A stretch of DNA of 64,000 bases from Hyaloscypha bicolor E (GCF_002865645.1 NW_020194554.1:558001-622000); one strand, 5' to 3'. Shown: positions 22,234-35,474, counted from the first letter of the stretch. Notes: a model not told the origin generated them from the letters alone. Numbers and translations are program-made.

Positions 22234-23972
22234 ATGAGACTAATCAACACCGAAACACTTACGCTGGAGGAATTCATTAGAAAGGAACTACCGCCCTACG
22301 CAATCCTGTCGCACACCTGGGATGACGACGAAGTGACTTTTGACGAGTTCAAGAAAGATCCGACTTCAGCTCAAGTGCGTGGACGGAAAGGATATGTTAA
22401 GATCCAGAAAACCTGTCAGCTTGCCATCAAGTCCGGCCTGCGATATGCCTGGGTCGACACGTGCTGCATCAATAAAAGCTCGTCTTCGGAGCTGAGTGAA
22501 GCCATCAACTCAATGTATCAATGGTGAGAGATTAATTATTAGCTCTTGAATAAGACTCTTAAGCTGAAAAGCAGTTTCAACCCAGGTACAGAAAATGCGA
22601 CGCTTGCTATGCGATCCTGTCCGATCTTGCCCTGGAGGGAGAAGAAACCTTTGAAGAAGCGCTTTCAAAATCCCGCTGGTTCTCTCGCGGCTGGACGCTG
22701 CAGGAACTCATTGCACCGAGAGAGGTCCATTTCTTTGATCGTTTGTGGCACGAGCGAGGCACAAAGACAGAGCATCGAGCGATTCTCTCGAAAATCACAG
22801 GGATCGATACGGGCATCTTGCATCTGGCTACAACGGGACTTTCGAGCTTAGGAAAGCTGCTCAGCAACACTGCAGTCGCCACGAAGATGCGGTGGGCGAG
22901 CAAACGACAGACCACGAGGCCGGAAGACGGTGCGTATTGCTTGCTCGGCATCTTCAACGTTCACATGCCGCTTTTGTATGGCGAAGGCTCGAATGCCTTT
23001 CGTCGATTGCAAGAAGAAATCGCAAAGCGGTCTTCGGATCTCTCCCTTTTCGCCTGGCAAGCAGATGCAAACGCTTCAAGGTATACCGGGCTGTTTGCAC
23101 CTTCTGCTGCGTTGTTTAGCTTGTTTCAAAGACCCATTCAGCCGCTTCGAAACGAATTTACCATAACGAACACTGGACTTCGAGCTCAGCCGGACGACGG
23201 ATTCATCATATTCAAGGACGAAGAACGCAATGAGTACTTTTATGGTTGGCCGCTGTTGATTTCAGAAGACCGCATTTCGTATGTCGTTCTTTTGAGACTT
23301 GGAACCAACAGGTTTCTGAGAACGAATGTGATACAGGGTGGAATAATAAGCCGCCCCGCCGAGGATTCCAAATTTGCGGCGTTTCGCTATCAGAATTGCT
23401 ACATTCTTCTAGACTCGATACCTCACTCTGACTTGGTAAGCGGGATGAGGCGAGAGTTTACCAGATTCTGGGCACAAGTCAATTTTGAAAGTGAAACTGA
23501 GCAATTTCAGGTCCTGGACGCCGTTCCGCAGTCAAATTGGAACGCGGTGTCACGCAACATTGCGCAAGAGCCAACCGCGTTAATACTACGTATAAATGAC
23601 GGGCAGGGGCCGTTTAATTTTCTCATTTTTGCACCCAACTGGATCACCGGCAGAGAATTCTACATTCTGGACTTTTCAATGCCAGTTGTGCCTTACATCC
23701 TCCAAAACGTTCACAGGTTGGAGTCTCTGAGGATATGGGGCTTGGTGCCATCAATCCTCTCTCAAGCAGCCTTGCCTCATTATCACAGCACAGGAGGCAT
23801 CCTTTCAAGCTGTCTAAGTACAAGTAACGGCCAAAGCAGGATACAAGTTACGATTGAAAGAGTTGCACCCCTGCCTGATGACTACATCCATAACACAGGA
23901 GAAACCCTTTTGAAACATTCAGACAATCATCAAAGCAGGTTACATGTTACGGTTTGTCAGGTGACGTTATAA
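22234..23972 (+). CDS. HET-domain protein (intact)
   Basis: ATG 22234 gives the typical opening MRLINTETLTLEEF. A 62-nt intron (22524-22585) splits the tryptophan of MYQW and restores WYRKCDACYAILSDL. The spliced frame codes for 558 residues. HET motifs: YAILSHTWDDDEVTF (about 22-36), YAWVDTCCINK (71-81) followed by SSSSELSEAINSMYQWY, and SRGWTLQELIAP (130-141). The linker RPEDGAYCLLGIFNVHMPLL and YGEGSNAFRRLQEEI are also typical of long HET proteins, and after them comes a C-terminal region without a recognised domain. HET domains are related to TIR domains and act in non-self recognition and programmed cell death after hyphal fusion. Its closest relative in the window is the broken gene at 7681, which shares the same domain order. 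Confidence 0.93.
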
Positions 23973-24281
23973 GGATAGAGTCTAATAAGGAAATCGGGGC
24001 CTTTAGCCACCGATATCGTACCGTTTTGCAGGTTGTTATGGCGGAGTGGTTAAGGGTCTTATTACGTGACCACTTCCTAACACAATTGAAAGAGCCGCTC
24101 CCTTACCTTGCCGTCAGTGGCAATCTTGAGTGCTTACCGTCAAGTCTCGGTACCAAAGGCTCTGAGCATTCGTTAAGGTAGCTGGCGAAAATCAAGCCAT
24201 ACTCTAACGTAGTCCACAAACGAACGGCGCTATTTTCCCCAAACGCCACCGCAACACCGCAAAACAACCGTGCAGCACCAT
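23973..24281. other. No gene recognised
   Basis: Downstream of the HET gene. A tRNA-like A-box word (GGCGGAGTGGTTAAGG near 24041) occurs without a matching tRNA fold. Confidence 0.4.
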
Positions 24282-24443
24282 TATCCCTTCGTCCGGTGAG
24301 ATATAGTCCACGCTAGCAAGGGGGCCTGGCTCAGGGCGAAAAGGCGATAGATGACTAATAAGTTTTTAAGCAAAGGTACGACTTTACAGTCTGAGCCAGG
24401 CCCCCTTGCTAGCGTGGACTATATCTCACCGGACGAAGGGATA
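24282..24443. repeat. Perfect 53-bp inverted repeat with 56-nt spacer
   Basis: The left arm (24282-24334, starting TATCCCTTCGTCCGGTGAGA) is the exact reverse complement of the right arm (24391-24443). Identity ends abruptly on both sides. The right arm lies within a pogo-type transposase remnant, so the left arm is probably an inverted copy of part of that remnant. A transcript across it would form a long hairpin. Confidence 0.95.
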
Positions 24444-24563
24444 GACCTATTTTTAGCGTCTTTCGAGGCTAAATCACAGCTTGCTGGCAGGGCCATCAAA
24501 TCTGGCCAAATTTTGAAGGTTAAACGCGCTGCGAAGGTCTATACAGTTCTCGAAAATCCTTAG
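24351..24563 (+). pseudogene. Pogo-type transposase N-terminal remnant
   Basis: An open frame of 70 residues. The end, AIKSGQILKVKRAAKVYTV, matches the pattern of the Psq-type helix-turn-helix at the start of pogo/Fot transposases (AIxAxxxGxxSxRxAAxxYxVP). A stop follows at 24561-24563 where the family continues STLRxRL. Its first half is the right arm of the inverted repeat. The fragment at 6961 would correspond to the part just downstream of this one. Confidence 0.5.
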
Positions 24564-24579
24564 CTATCGATGGGGGCGG

Positions 24580-25136
24580 GAGAGCGGATGTTCTTAAACT
24601 TACGACTGAAAACATCAACGGGATGATGGCCGGCATGCCATACAACACGCTTCCCCAGTATCCTCAAGACAAGATGTGATCTGATACTCCTTACGCGAGC
24701 GTTTGGATGCAAATACGTATGGATAGACGCACTACTGTGCATCCTGAAAAAATCTCAAGAAGACTGGATTCAGGAATCTACTCGCACGGTAGATGTTTAC
24801 TACAATTGAAACCTTGATATCTGTATCTAGGCCACTGATGACAAGGACAGGCTTCTGTAGGCTCGCCATTCCACCTCCTGGTCTCCCTGTCTGTTTGCAG
24901 CATTGGGCGAGCAGCTGCTCATAGCCACCCCCGGAAAAAGCGCAATGCGTCTGTGGAAGCGCGAAATTTTCCATTTCAGCGTTGCTGGGTCTTTCAAGAA
25001 TGTCTTGTCTCGCGTTGCACAGTTTACGTCGATCGGGGATTGCGTCTTCGAGTGCAAAGAATCTGCAGCTTTGGAGCGGTCTACTGACATGGGGATACAT
25101 CTTCCATTACGGAGCTTCCAAATGGGTAATAGATAA
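24580..25136 (+). pseudogene. HET-domain pseudogene (het-6-type fragment)
   Basis: Across shifting frames the order of a HET domain is readable. LTTENINGMMAGMPYNTLPQ (24598-24657) resembles the part before the core; FGCKYVWIDALLCIL follows, then SQEDWIQESTRTVDVYYN and, after stops, ATDDKDR. This corresponds to the family pattern LPxTFxDAxxxxRxLGxxYLWIDxLCIIQD..DW..ES.xM..VY.NA. Frameshifts and several stops make it non-functional. The open frame 24903-25136 is a late part of the same decayed region. It lies at the edge of the large RIP block. Confidence 0.7.
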
Positions 25137-25332
25137 TGACCTCTGAGGTCCTGACTTAGCTAATAATAGTCGTGAGTATATCCTTACTCTCTAATATTAA
25201 TGCTTACCGTCTCTAATATATAGTCCGGGTGCAAGACGTCGTGTTAATATACTACCGATTTCTAGGACTTTATATTCTTTATATCTCTATTTATAGCTAT
25301 TTTAGTAACTAAAGAACCGAGTTTTGCCTATT
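25137..25332. other. Transition into the AT-rich block, no gene
   Basis: Composition becomes AT-rich with few CA/TG dinucleotides. No coding content is seen. Confidence 0.6.
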
Positions 25333-25337
25333 ATTAT

Positions 25338-25582
25338 TGTGACGGCTGGTGTCACATGGTTGATACGAACGTGGTTTCAGCCAAAGGGGTTGGTTTCAGC
25401 TAAGGTTCCAAGCTATGGTTCAAACTAAGCTCGCTTCCAAAGCTCGGCGTTTCAGTGGTTTTGGCCATACCTACTTATCCACTGCCACACCTCACTCCTT
25501 CTCTCCTTAGCTTTAGATTCTGTAGGATATTGGAATTATAGATCTTTGAGCATCGTTCCATTGCTTTGTTCCTGCCGTCACA
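25338..25582. mobile_element. Solo LTR-like insertion, 245 bp, 5-bp target duplication
   Basis: Begins TGTGACGGC and ends GCCGTCACA, a perfect 9-bp terminal inverted repeat of TG..CA type. It is flanked by ATTAT on both sides (25333-25337 and 25583-25587). Its base composition is normal while both flanks are RIP-mutated. Best read as a solo LTR; it contains no coding frame. Confidence 0.9.
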
Positions 25583-25731
25583 ATTATATCCTAATATAAA
25601 ACGAACTACTTCTTTAGACTTCTTAAATCTCTAGCCTTAATATAGAATAGTTATCTAATAGATTTAATTATAATAGATATAATATATACCTTAATTATTA
25701 ATATATAGCTAAGAACTAATTATATAATAGC
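25583..25731. other. AT-rich RIP-mutated flank
   Basis: Heavily mutated sequence between the solo LTR and element D. No recognisable content. Confidence 0.6.
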
Positions 25732-25736
25732 TAGTT

Positions 25737-26063
25737 TATAATAGATATATATAATAGTATATAGGCAGGTATTAGATATTATAGATCTAGTTTTCTATTT
25801 TAGGTAAAGCTTATAATTGGAATTATATAGGTAATTGGAATTATACGAATTATATAGGATTATATTTCCTAGTTAAGTAAAATGCTTTATAGGCTTAGCT
25901 AAATACTAGGAAATATATAGGGAAACGCTTCTAGCTTTAGAAAGGGGTATTAATTAGTCTTTTATTAGAATTAATTCTTGGAATTAGTTATATTTATAAG
26001 TATTATTCTATAGCTTATTTATCTTAATTACTTATATATTATTCTGCTATTATATATCTTATA
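25737..26063 (+). repeat. Element D 5' LTR
   Basis: 327 bp, starting TATAATAG and ending CTTATA, compatible with original TGTAATAG..TTACA ends after CpA mutation. It is nearly colinear with 38852-39178. Confidence 0.9.
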
Positions 26064-27238
26064 TTCTAATTAATCTAATCTTCGGAAAGCAGTTTATTAC
26101 GAAGTAGTCAAGCTATTAATAAATAAAACTATTAATAGCTAGAATATTAACTAGAAGAAGTATCTCTATTATTACTAGAGTAATCTAGCTAGATATCTAG
26201 AAAAGTATCTAGTTAAGTACTTTTTATATTACCTAATTAGGAGAAGGTAATAGAACTCAGATACTTCTAGAACTAGCTAGTAGGATAATAATAATAGAGA
26301 AATTAGTAGCGGCTTGCTATTATATTATTAAGTTAGAAGCAGAGATATAATAGAGAGAGAATCTAGAGAAGCTAGAAGCTCAGATCCGTTATTTTAAAAA
26401 TATTTGAATATCTAGTATAGAATCTATTTTATTTCCGGTAGTATTCTTAGTTTAGAGAACTCTAAAAACCCGAGAACTATCTATTTACTAGAGAAAGAAT
26501 ATTAAAGAAGCCCAGGATTTCTTTTATTAGATAAAGTTAAAGTAGTATAAAAATAGTAGAATTACCTGGGCTACTAATATAATAAAAGTTATATATTATA
26601 TTTCTTGTTTTAAGAATATAGCTAGAGATATCTAGAAATATAGAAAGTAATTAGTAAATATTAATATTATAAATTAAGAGATTTTTATTAAGTTTATAAA
26701 GAATTTTATTTTAGATCTAGAGAACTATAGTAATAATATCTTTACTAAGTTTAAAGATATTAAATAATAGCCAGGCTAGAATATCTAAAGCTTTATATCT
26801 TATTTTAATAGCCTATTAGATAATTTGGGATATATAGGTTTATTATAAAAGCGAAATAATTTATTTAGTAGCTTAAAATAGAAGATTCGAAATAAGATTA
26901 ATTATTAAGGAAATATTTTATAAGAAAGAAAAAAGCTTATTTCTATAGCTATAAGAGTTATAAATAATTTAAATTTATTTATTTAATAGAAATATAATAA
27001 TAACTTAATAAAATAGTAAAAGAATAAAAATAGAAGAAAAGAAAAAAGAAATAATAAAGGAAAACGAAAAAGAAATATATTTCCGTTACGAGATTTATAA
27101 AACCGGAATAATAAAGATATAGTAATAGAATCTAATATAGTACTTATATTAGAATCTATAAGACCGGATATAATTTGCTTTATTTATTAGAAAAAGAATT
27201 ACTATATTACTATTTATTTAAATTAAGAGAAACCGACT

Positions 27239-27280
27239 TATTATAATTATAATAAGTCTAGCTATAAATTATATAAGTAT
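27239..27280 (+). pseudogene. Gag zinc knuckle of element D with ligands mutated
   Basis: The reading Y-x2-Y-x4-Y-x4-Y has exactly the C-x2-C-x4-H-x4-C spacing of a retroviral-type zinc knuckle. All three Cys and the His appear as Tyr, the change expected from G-to-A (TGY to TAY) and C-to-T (CAY to TAY) RIP. A basic segment ending KKPGNR follows, as in other gypsy Gag proteins. Confidence 0.8.
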
Positions 27281-29380
27281 TTAGAACTAAAGAAGCCGGG
27301 AAATAGATATATTTTATAATAGTTATATTTATTTATATTATAGAAAGTAAAGCTTTTAAAACGAGAATAATAATTAAGGTTATTATTAAAATAAGAAAAA
27401 ATAAGTAAAAGATTAGAATATTAATTAATTCGAGTATAAAGGCTAATTATATAAAAAGGAAATTAGCTTTAGATATAGGTATTTTATTAATATTAAGAAT
27501 AACTTTCTTATTTTTACTAGAAAAAAGAAGAATTTATTTATATAAAGATTATATTCTTAAAGTTATTATTAAGAATATATTAGAGAATTAAAGAAAAGCT
27601 AATATATATTTTATATTATATAATTTTAATCTAAATTATATTAATATAATACTTGAATTTCTATAGTTTTACTAAGTTAATTTCCTAATTTCCTTTAGAA
27701 AAATAATATAGAAATACTAGATTCAATTATAGAAAATTAAAGTTCTAAATACTAGAAAGTTTATTAAAATAATAAAATATAAGATATATATTTTTCTATT
27801 AATTACTTATCTTATAATAAATAGCTAAAGAACTATTACTATTATAAATAGGATAATTATATTTCCTAAGAAATATTAGAACCTTTTTCGAGTATTTTTT
27901 ATAAAGGCTATAAATATATTACTCGATTACTATATAATGAAATATTATATAGATCTAGAATTAGAATTCTAATTATTATATAGTTCTATATATATTTTAT
28001 TAGAAAAGAAGCTTAAAGTTCTTTAAGAATATCTTAATACTAGCTTAAAAAAGAAATAAATTTATTATTTTACTAGCCTAGCTAATACTCTAATTATATT
28101 TATTCTAAAGAAAGAAAGTAGTTTATATTTATATATTAATTACCGGAATCTAAATAGAATTATTATTAAGAATCGAATACTATTACTATTTATTAGTAAA
28201 ATAATAGATAGGCTTTATAAAGCCAAGATATATATAAAGCTAGACTTAAAAAATATTTATTATTAGTTATAAATATAAAAGAATAATAAATAAAAGATAG
28301 TATTTTAAATATATTATAAATATTTTAAGTATTATATTATATTCTTTAGATTATTTAATATTCTAGTAATATTTCAGGTATATATTAATTATATATTAAT
28401 AAGCCTTATAAATATTATTTATATAGTTTATTTAAATAATATTTTAATTTATTTAAAGAACTTAGAATAATATATAATAGTAATCTAATATATATTCGAG
28501 TAATTATAATAATACTAGCTCTTTATAAACTTAGTAAAATGCGAGTTTAATATAGAAAAAATAAAGTTTTTAGAATTTGTAATTAGTTTAGATAATATAG
28601 AAATAGAAGCTAACCGGATTATAGCTATTAGAAAATAGCCGGCCTTAAAGAATAATATTTGAGAAGTTCAAATATTTCTGGGTTTTATTAACTTCTATTA
28701 AAGGTTTATTTATAGATATTTTAGAATAATAAAAAAATTAACTAATTTATTAAAAACTAATAAAAACCTATAATATTATTTTAACTAAATAAATAAAGTA
28801 AATAAGGCTTTTAAGAAGTTATAAATTATATTTATAATAGTACTAATTCTTTATTATTTTAATCTAGTCTTAAAGATTTATATAAAAATAAATATTTTAG
28901 AATTTATAATTATAGATATAATTTCCTAGCTTTTTAATAAAAAAATAAAAGCTAGATAGTATTTTATTACTTTCTATTTAAAGAAAATAATTATAATTAA
29001 ATATAGATATAAGATATATAATTCTAAACTTTTAATTATTATTCTAGTATTTTATATTTAGTAATATTATCTAATATATATCTAGTATATTATTAATATT
29101 AAAATAGATTATAATAACTTGAAATATTTTATAACTAAGAGAAAACTAAATAGTTAATAGATAAAATAGATAGAGAAACTAGCTATTTTTAACTTTATTT
29201 TAGAATATTAGTCAGGATATAGTAATCTTACTAATAGGCTATTAAAAAGGCCAAACTTTATAATAGAAACAAATAAAAATACTTTATTATTTATATTTTA
29301 TAATAAGCTATAGAATATAAAATAGAAAGCCCTATAAATAATAGTAATAAAATATTATATTATTTTTATAATATTATAAT

Positions 29381-29665
29381 TATTGATTTACTAGTAATAT
29401 ATAATACTATTATATAGGTATAGAAATACTAGTTATATTAGTTAGTAAAGTTGTTATTATTTAGAAGTAAGAATTATAGTATTATAGTATTAATATATAA
29501 TCCCTAAATCTACTAAGCCTAAAGGGGTCTAGTCTACTAGTCGAGTTACTAATAGGATACAAGGTTATATAACTATATCCCATTACTTATATTTTATTAC
29601 CTATATCCTATATCCCGTATCCCATAACTATATATGTAACTTCCAAAGAAATAGCTATACTAATA
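29381..29665 (-). repeat. Copia B 3' LTR
   Basis: 285 bp, matching 35475-35759 in length and sequence apart from transitions. Confidence 0.9.
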
Positions 29666-32600
29666 CTAGAAACTCTCTAAAAATACGAAAAATAGTATCT
29701 TTCTCTAATTATATACAAATTCCCTAACCCGGCCTAGTATCAGATTTCCCAAATACTCTATATATCCATATTACTTCCGAGATTTTAGTTATATACTAAA
29801 GGCCATAGCCTTTTATATATAACTTCCCCTCCTATAATATTCTCCTATCCCATATATCTATTTCCCGCTCTATCTATACTCGATCTATTTCTTTATATCT
29901 AATTATATAGTATTCGTATTAATTAGGTACTTAAGGGTATTTATTAGCTTTAATTTCGTTATAGAATCGGCAGGATTCAATTCTCCCTTAATTCATTTAA
30001 CTTTTATAATTGCTTATTATTTATATATCTGGTAGAGATATATTATATTAATTATTAGATACTTTTCTCAAGTAGTTCCTAATTTAATAAGATATTTATA
30101 TAATGACTTTGAATTCATATAGACTACTAGTAGTAGTTCTATTTCTAGTACTCTATTAATTATAAATTTAACTAAAGTACCTATATTAAAGCCATAAGCT
30201 ATATTATAGAGTTCCGAAGCTAGAATGCTTCTAGTAACTTTCTTGTATTTAGTAGAGAACTAGTAAATAATATTAGTATATCCAGTTTTATTTACTAGAA
30301 CTATAATATATCTGATTTGAGAGAAGAAATCTCTATTATTTATAAATAAAGTATTCGTAAAAATAATTAAATATAAGAACTTCTTTACTAGCTTTATAAA
30401 TCTTAGTTCTCTAGTAGTATTCTCAATTTGCTATTAAATGTGCTTATTAAATACCTTTATATTACTTTCCGAGAGTTTAATAGCTTAAGTAGCAATTAAT
30501 AGGTTATATAAAGCTTCTGGTTAATAGACTAATATAATATATACTTCTCTAGTATATTGGGTAATATATTAGTCCTTAATAGAGAGATCTTAATAAATAG
30601 TGCCCCTACTACTTATAATAGTAGTATTTTTTATAGAAATGGTTCAGAGGTTTTTATACTAGTATTTCTATATAAGAGTAATTCTAGTAGTATTTATATA
30701 GATAATACTTCTATTAAACTTGAGATTATAATTAATAGTAAGGTATTTATACTCCTTAGCCAAGAACTTAGCCTCTTAGAGCTTTAATTACTCTATTTTT
30801 GCAAAATTATTATTTCTGACAAATAGAGTATTATTAGTTTAAAAGCTAATAATTCCGAAGAGTTATTTATTATAGAAGAGGCAAGAGTTATAAGTTAACT
30901 ATTTCATAGAAAGCTTATTAATATAGTAGGAATAGTAAGTTTTGAACTAGTAGTTCCTAGCTTCCGGTATGCCATATAGTAGTTTTATAACCTTTAAAAC
31001 CAAATCATTATTTAGATTTAGCTCTCTAGTAAGCTTATAAGGTGAGTTAATATAAAAATTACGGTTAAATAAGGTTATTAATTAGATATAAGCTTACGAG
31101 ATATTATATAAATATAGCTCCGTAATATCTATTATTATAGTAATAATACTAAGAATAATTCTCTGGCTAATATATTAAATAGTAGGCAATTATATTAATA
31201 CCATATGTTTTTTACTATTATTATAAGCTTGGATAACTAGTCTCGACTTCTTAAACTCTTTCTCTGTATTCTTATTTTTAATCTTATTAATAAACCGGGA
31301 GTTAAAGATATATATCTTCTTTAGTATCTGAGATCTGAAAGTAACCTCAAATATGCCCTTTTCTAGAAGGCTAGTAACTTTAACTTAATAGGAGTTCTTA
31401 TATAGGTTATTGTCTTATAGGAATACTGTAAAATCCGGGTTCTTATAAGGGTATCCTCTATTATATTTTAGTGAAATAGCAAGAATAGCAGGAGGAATTA
31501 TACCTATATTGCCTTTAGCCTTACTATAAAGTTCGGAAATAGGTTTAGGTTCGGGGCTATTAGTAATAACCTTAATATTCCCTATATAAAAGGGCTTTAT
31601 AGAGATTAAGCAGAAGGTAGTATTACTATATAGTAGAGCTAGTATATAGTTCTTTCTATTAATAGCTACTAGCTTATATAGCCTATCCTAACTACTAGGT
31701 TAACTAGTATTTCCTTTATACTATACGAGAATATCCGAATTCAAGGGAAGTTTATAGATATTAATAATACTAGGACTATTTCGGGTATTTAGGATATTTA
31801 TAATCTGGTATCTAGCTCGAAGCTTCTGAATTTCCATTATTACCTTCTTAAATACTACTAATTACTATAATATAGTTAGTAATAGGGTATTATATTTGGT
31901 TATTTGGGGTAAAGTACTATAAACTAAGAGAATTAGGATAATACTATCGGGTCTAGCAGAATTATTAATAGCCTTAAAAGCTATTTGGAATATGGTATTC
32001 TTATTAATTCTATTAATTTCGGCTATAATAATAAGGTAAGTATATTAAATCAGGCTATAGTAGTATTCTATAATTCTAATAGAACTATAAGCTTCTATAG
32101 GAATGATTTTAATCTTGGTTCCTATAATATTCGCAAGCTAAGCAAACTCCTTACTAGTAAATTGTTTTCTGGTATCTGCTATAATCTAATTAGAAGGGCC
32201 TAAATAGATATTAATCTAATACTACTTTAGGGTATTCCAAGTATATAATATACTAATATTTTGAAGCTATTAGCCGGCTTAATATCTAGTATCTTTATTA
32301 ATAATATAGAGTATAGGCTTACTGGAAATATAGAAAATATTAATAATAATAGAATAGTTAAAGCTAATATTATCTCTCAGGTTAAACTTAAATTATTCCG
32401 GTAATTATCCGAATTTCTGGTATTACTTATAGTATTTTATAAAATACTTAAGGGCTTTTATATTAATATTATAGCCTGTTTATTCTAGTATATTTCAAAG
32501 CTTACTAATAAATAGATAATTAAAATAGTGGTATAAATATTATAATTTAATCTCTATAAGAAAGCAGGAATTATAAATAAAGAATTCGGAAATAAAGCTT

Positions 32601-35474
32601 TATAGAATAGTATTTTAAAGCAAGAAAGAATATCTAAAACGTTATATTATAAGTATAAAGTATCTATTAGAAATAATGAAATAATTAGTAAGATTATTAA
32701 AATAGACTCCTAGCTTATCTATATTAGCCAAGCTAAGTAAAAATAAAGTCTTTATAGATATAATATGGAATTATACTTGCTTAATTAGTATTTCTATTAT
32801 TATAGATCTAATAGAAAACATAGATCTAATACTAAACTGGATATTAACTTAATCTTTAGTAGTTTTATTAAGTTAGATACTACTATTAGTCTACTATAAA
32901 GCTTGGAATTAGTTAGAACTAGTAATTAAGAATCTGGAGGCTCCGGTATTAATTATAACTTTATAAAAGCAGTAAGTATTATATCTTAATATATTATTAA
33001 CTATAAATATCTGGGTGTCTTCTATCTATTTAATAGGCTCTAAGGTATAGTTTTCGCCTATTATCTAGTATATAAGAGAGAGGGAAGTAAGGTTATCTAT
33101 AAGGATATTAGTTATGGAAATAGTAGAAGTAGGGGCTATAGGAGTAGCTAGAAAGCTTTTAATAGAAGTAAAGTAGGAATTAGAATAATATTTCTCTTCT
33201 TTATTCGTTTTTGCTAGTAAGGCTTTAAAAGTATTACTTACTAGTTTATTCTTATTATTCTTATTATTCTCTTTTTCTTCGAATTCGGTAATATACTATA
33301 TATAAGTACTACTAAAGCATTTATTAAAGTTATAGGTATTTCGGAATCTAAATTAGTAAATATTTCTATTTTTAAATCAAGCCTTCTTAGCCTCTTATTT
33401 CTCTGGTATATACTTCTATAAGTAGTATTTAGGTCTCTTATATATAAAATATAACTTCGGAGTATAATTATTATAGTTATAAGGCTTGAAGTAGTTATTA
33501 CAGGTTCCAAAGTTATAGCTAGATCTATATTAATAATTTCCGAATAGGCAGTAGTTTAAAGGATTTTAAGAATAGTATTATTAATTAGTAAAGAGGATCT
33601 CGGTATTAATTTATTATTTCTTCTTATAAATAGTAATAGATAATTAGAGCTTATTAATAAGTTAGCCGAGATTAAGAGGAAGATCTAAAACTATATATTA
33701 GTATACTAGTATATCTTAATAGGAGGTAATAATTTTATTATATAGGAATTTGGTATTTTATAGGACAGGTACTAGTCTATATTACAATTTATATAGGTTA
33801 TTAATTAGTAACTAGACAAGCTTAAATATTATTTTTTTAGGGTATTAAGCTATTATAATTACTATTATAATAGTATTCTATTTGTCTAAGTTTTAATATT
33901 AGAAACCAGGGCCTTTAAAGAAGCTATAAATATTTATATAGGTCTCTTTATATATATATTAAGAGAGCTAGTTATTATAAAAGTAATCTTATACTAGTTC
34001 TTTTAATATAGTAGGAAAAGCTCTTACTAATGCCTCTTATAGAAGCTCTATATATTAGTAGATATTAAGGAAAATAGCAAGTTTTTAGTTAAAACTACTA
34101 TTAGTTCTATTATACTTTTATACCTCGATATATATCTTTACTACTTCTCTAATTAGCTTTATAGTAAAAGGGCTAGCTAAAGGGCTATTTAAAGGTAGTA
34201 GAGGTAGTAGAAGTAGTAGAAATTCGTTACTACTAGCTCTCTGTGGTTCGGTACTAGCAGGAATAATTATAGGTAGTAAAGGGATATAAGTAATAATCGG
34301 TTTAGTTCGTTGATTTCTTATAATACTATTATTAAAGGATATATATAATAAGGTAATAGGGCCTATATTAAGGTCTAGTCTAGTAGTAATAATATTAGCT
34401 ATAATTTAAGTATATTATTTTTCTTCCTAAATAGTATTAACTAAGAACTATATAATAGTAAGTCTCTTATTATTTTATTTAATATAAATACCGCCGTATT
34501 ATAAAGTAGCTCGTAATTTATATAGTATATATTAATCTAAATAATTGAGTATTTTAAGGTCAAAATTACTGAAATTCTTCTTAAATAATTCCTAGAGATT
34601 ATTATTAGTTAACTTCTCTATTTTATACTAGAATAGTCTAGTATTAAGGTAGTTTAGGACTTTCTTATTACTATAGGTAATTAGGTTAATACTATCTTTC
34701 TATTTCTTTATTTATATATATCTATCCTATAGTTCTACTATACTAAACCCCTAGGGTCAAATCCTTTTTAATATATATATGATTTATAGTAAGAGAGATT
34801 TAAAGATAAGGTAGTTTATAGTAAGTTTATAGAAAGGGTTCGGTAGTAAAGGTATTTAGATATCTGGTTTAGATACTAGATATCCCAGATACCTAAAGAT
34901 ATTATAAGTATTAAAATAAATATTTTGCCCTTAAATATTTTGTCTATAATAAGAAATTTAGGAAGTAAAATATTATAATTCCGGAAGAGTCTAAAGCTTA
35001 AAGGACTTAATTTAATAGTAAAATTAAAATAGTAGTTAAAGAGCTTTAAGGATATATATAGAGTATATATTTCGGAGAGAGTATCTTATAAATACAGGTA
35101 TTATATAAGTAGAAAAGATGGATTCTAAGAAGATAGTCTTAGGGCCAAAAGAAGTTAGTTTTAAAGGATAGTAGATAATTAAGTAAATAGATAGCCAAAT
35201 AGCTAACTACTTATTAATTAATAAGAACTAGAGTCTTTTCTCTTAGGCTACCGGATACTTTATAGAGTTAATAAGTAATTCCCCCCTTTAATAGAATAGT
35301 TATTAGTCTTTAGTAAGAGCTAGCTGTTTTCTTTCTTAGGCTACCGGATACTTTATAGAATTAATAGGTAATTCCCTCTTTTAATATAGACTAGTTCAAT
35401 TTTGCTATAGGCTACCGGATGCTTCTTTAGCTCAAAAGATTCTATTTTCTGATTTATATATATAAACTAATTAG

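Noticed and set aside
24036..24120. tRNA-like A-box word GGCGGAGTGGTTAAGG
   Set aside because: No matching B box or cloverleaf; not called as tRNA or SINE.
30557..33510. Open frames of 70-90 codons inside copia B (30557, 31985, 33241)
   Set aside because: The two plus-strand frames are shadows opposite the element's coding direction, open only because RIP changes codon content. The minus-strand one is part of the degraded Gag and is reported within the element, not as a gene.
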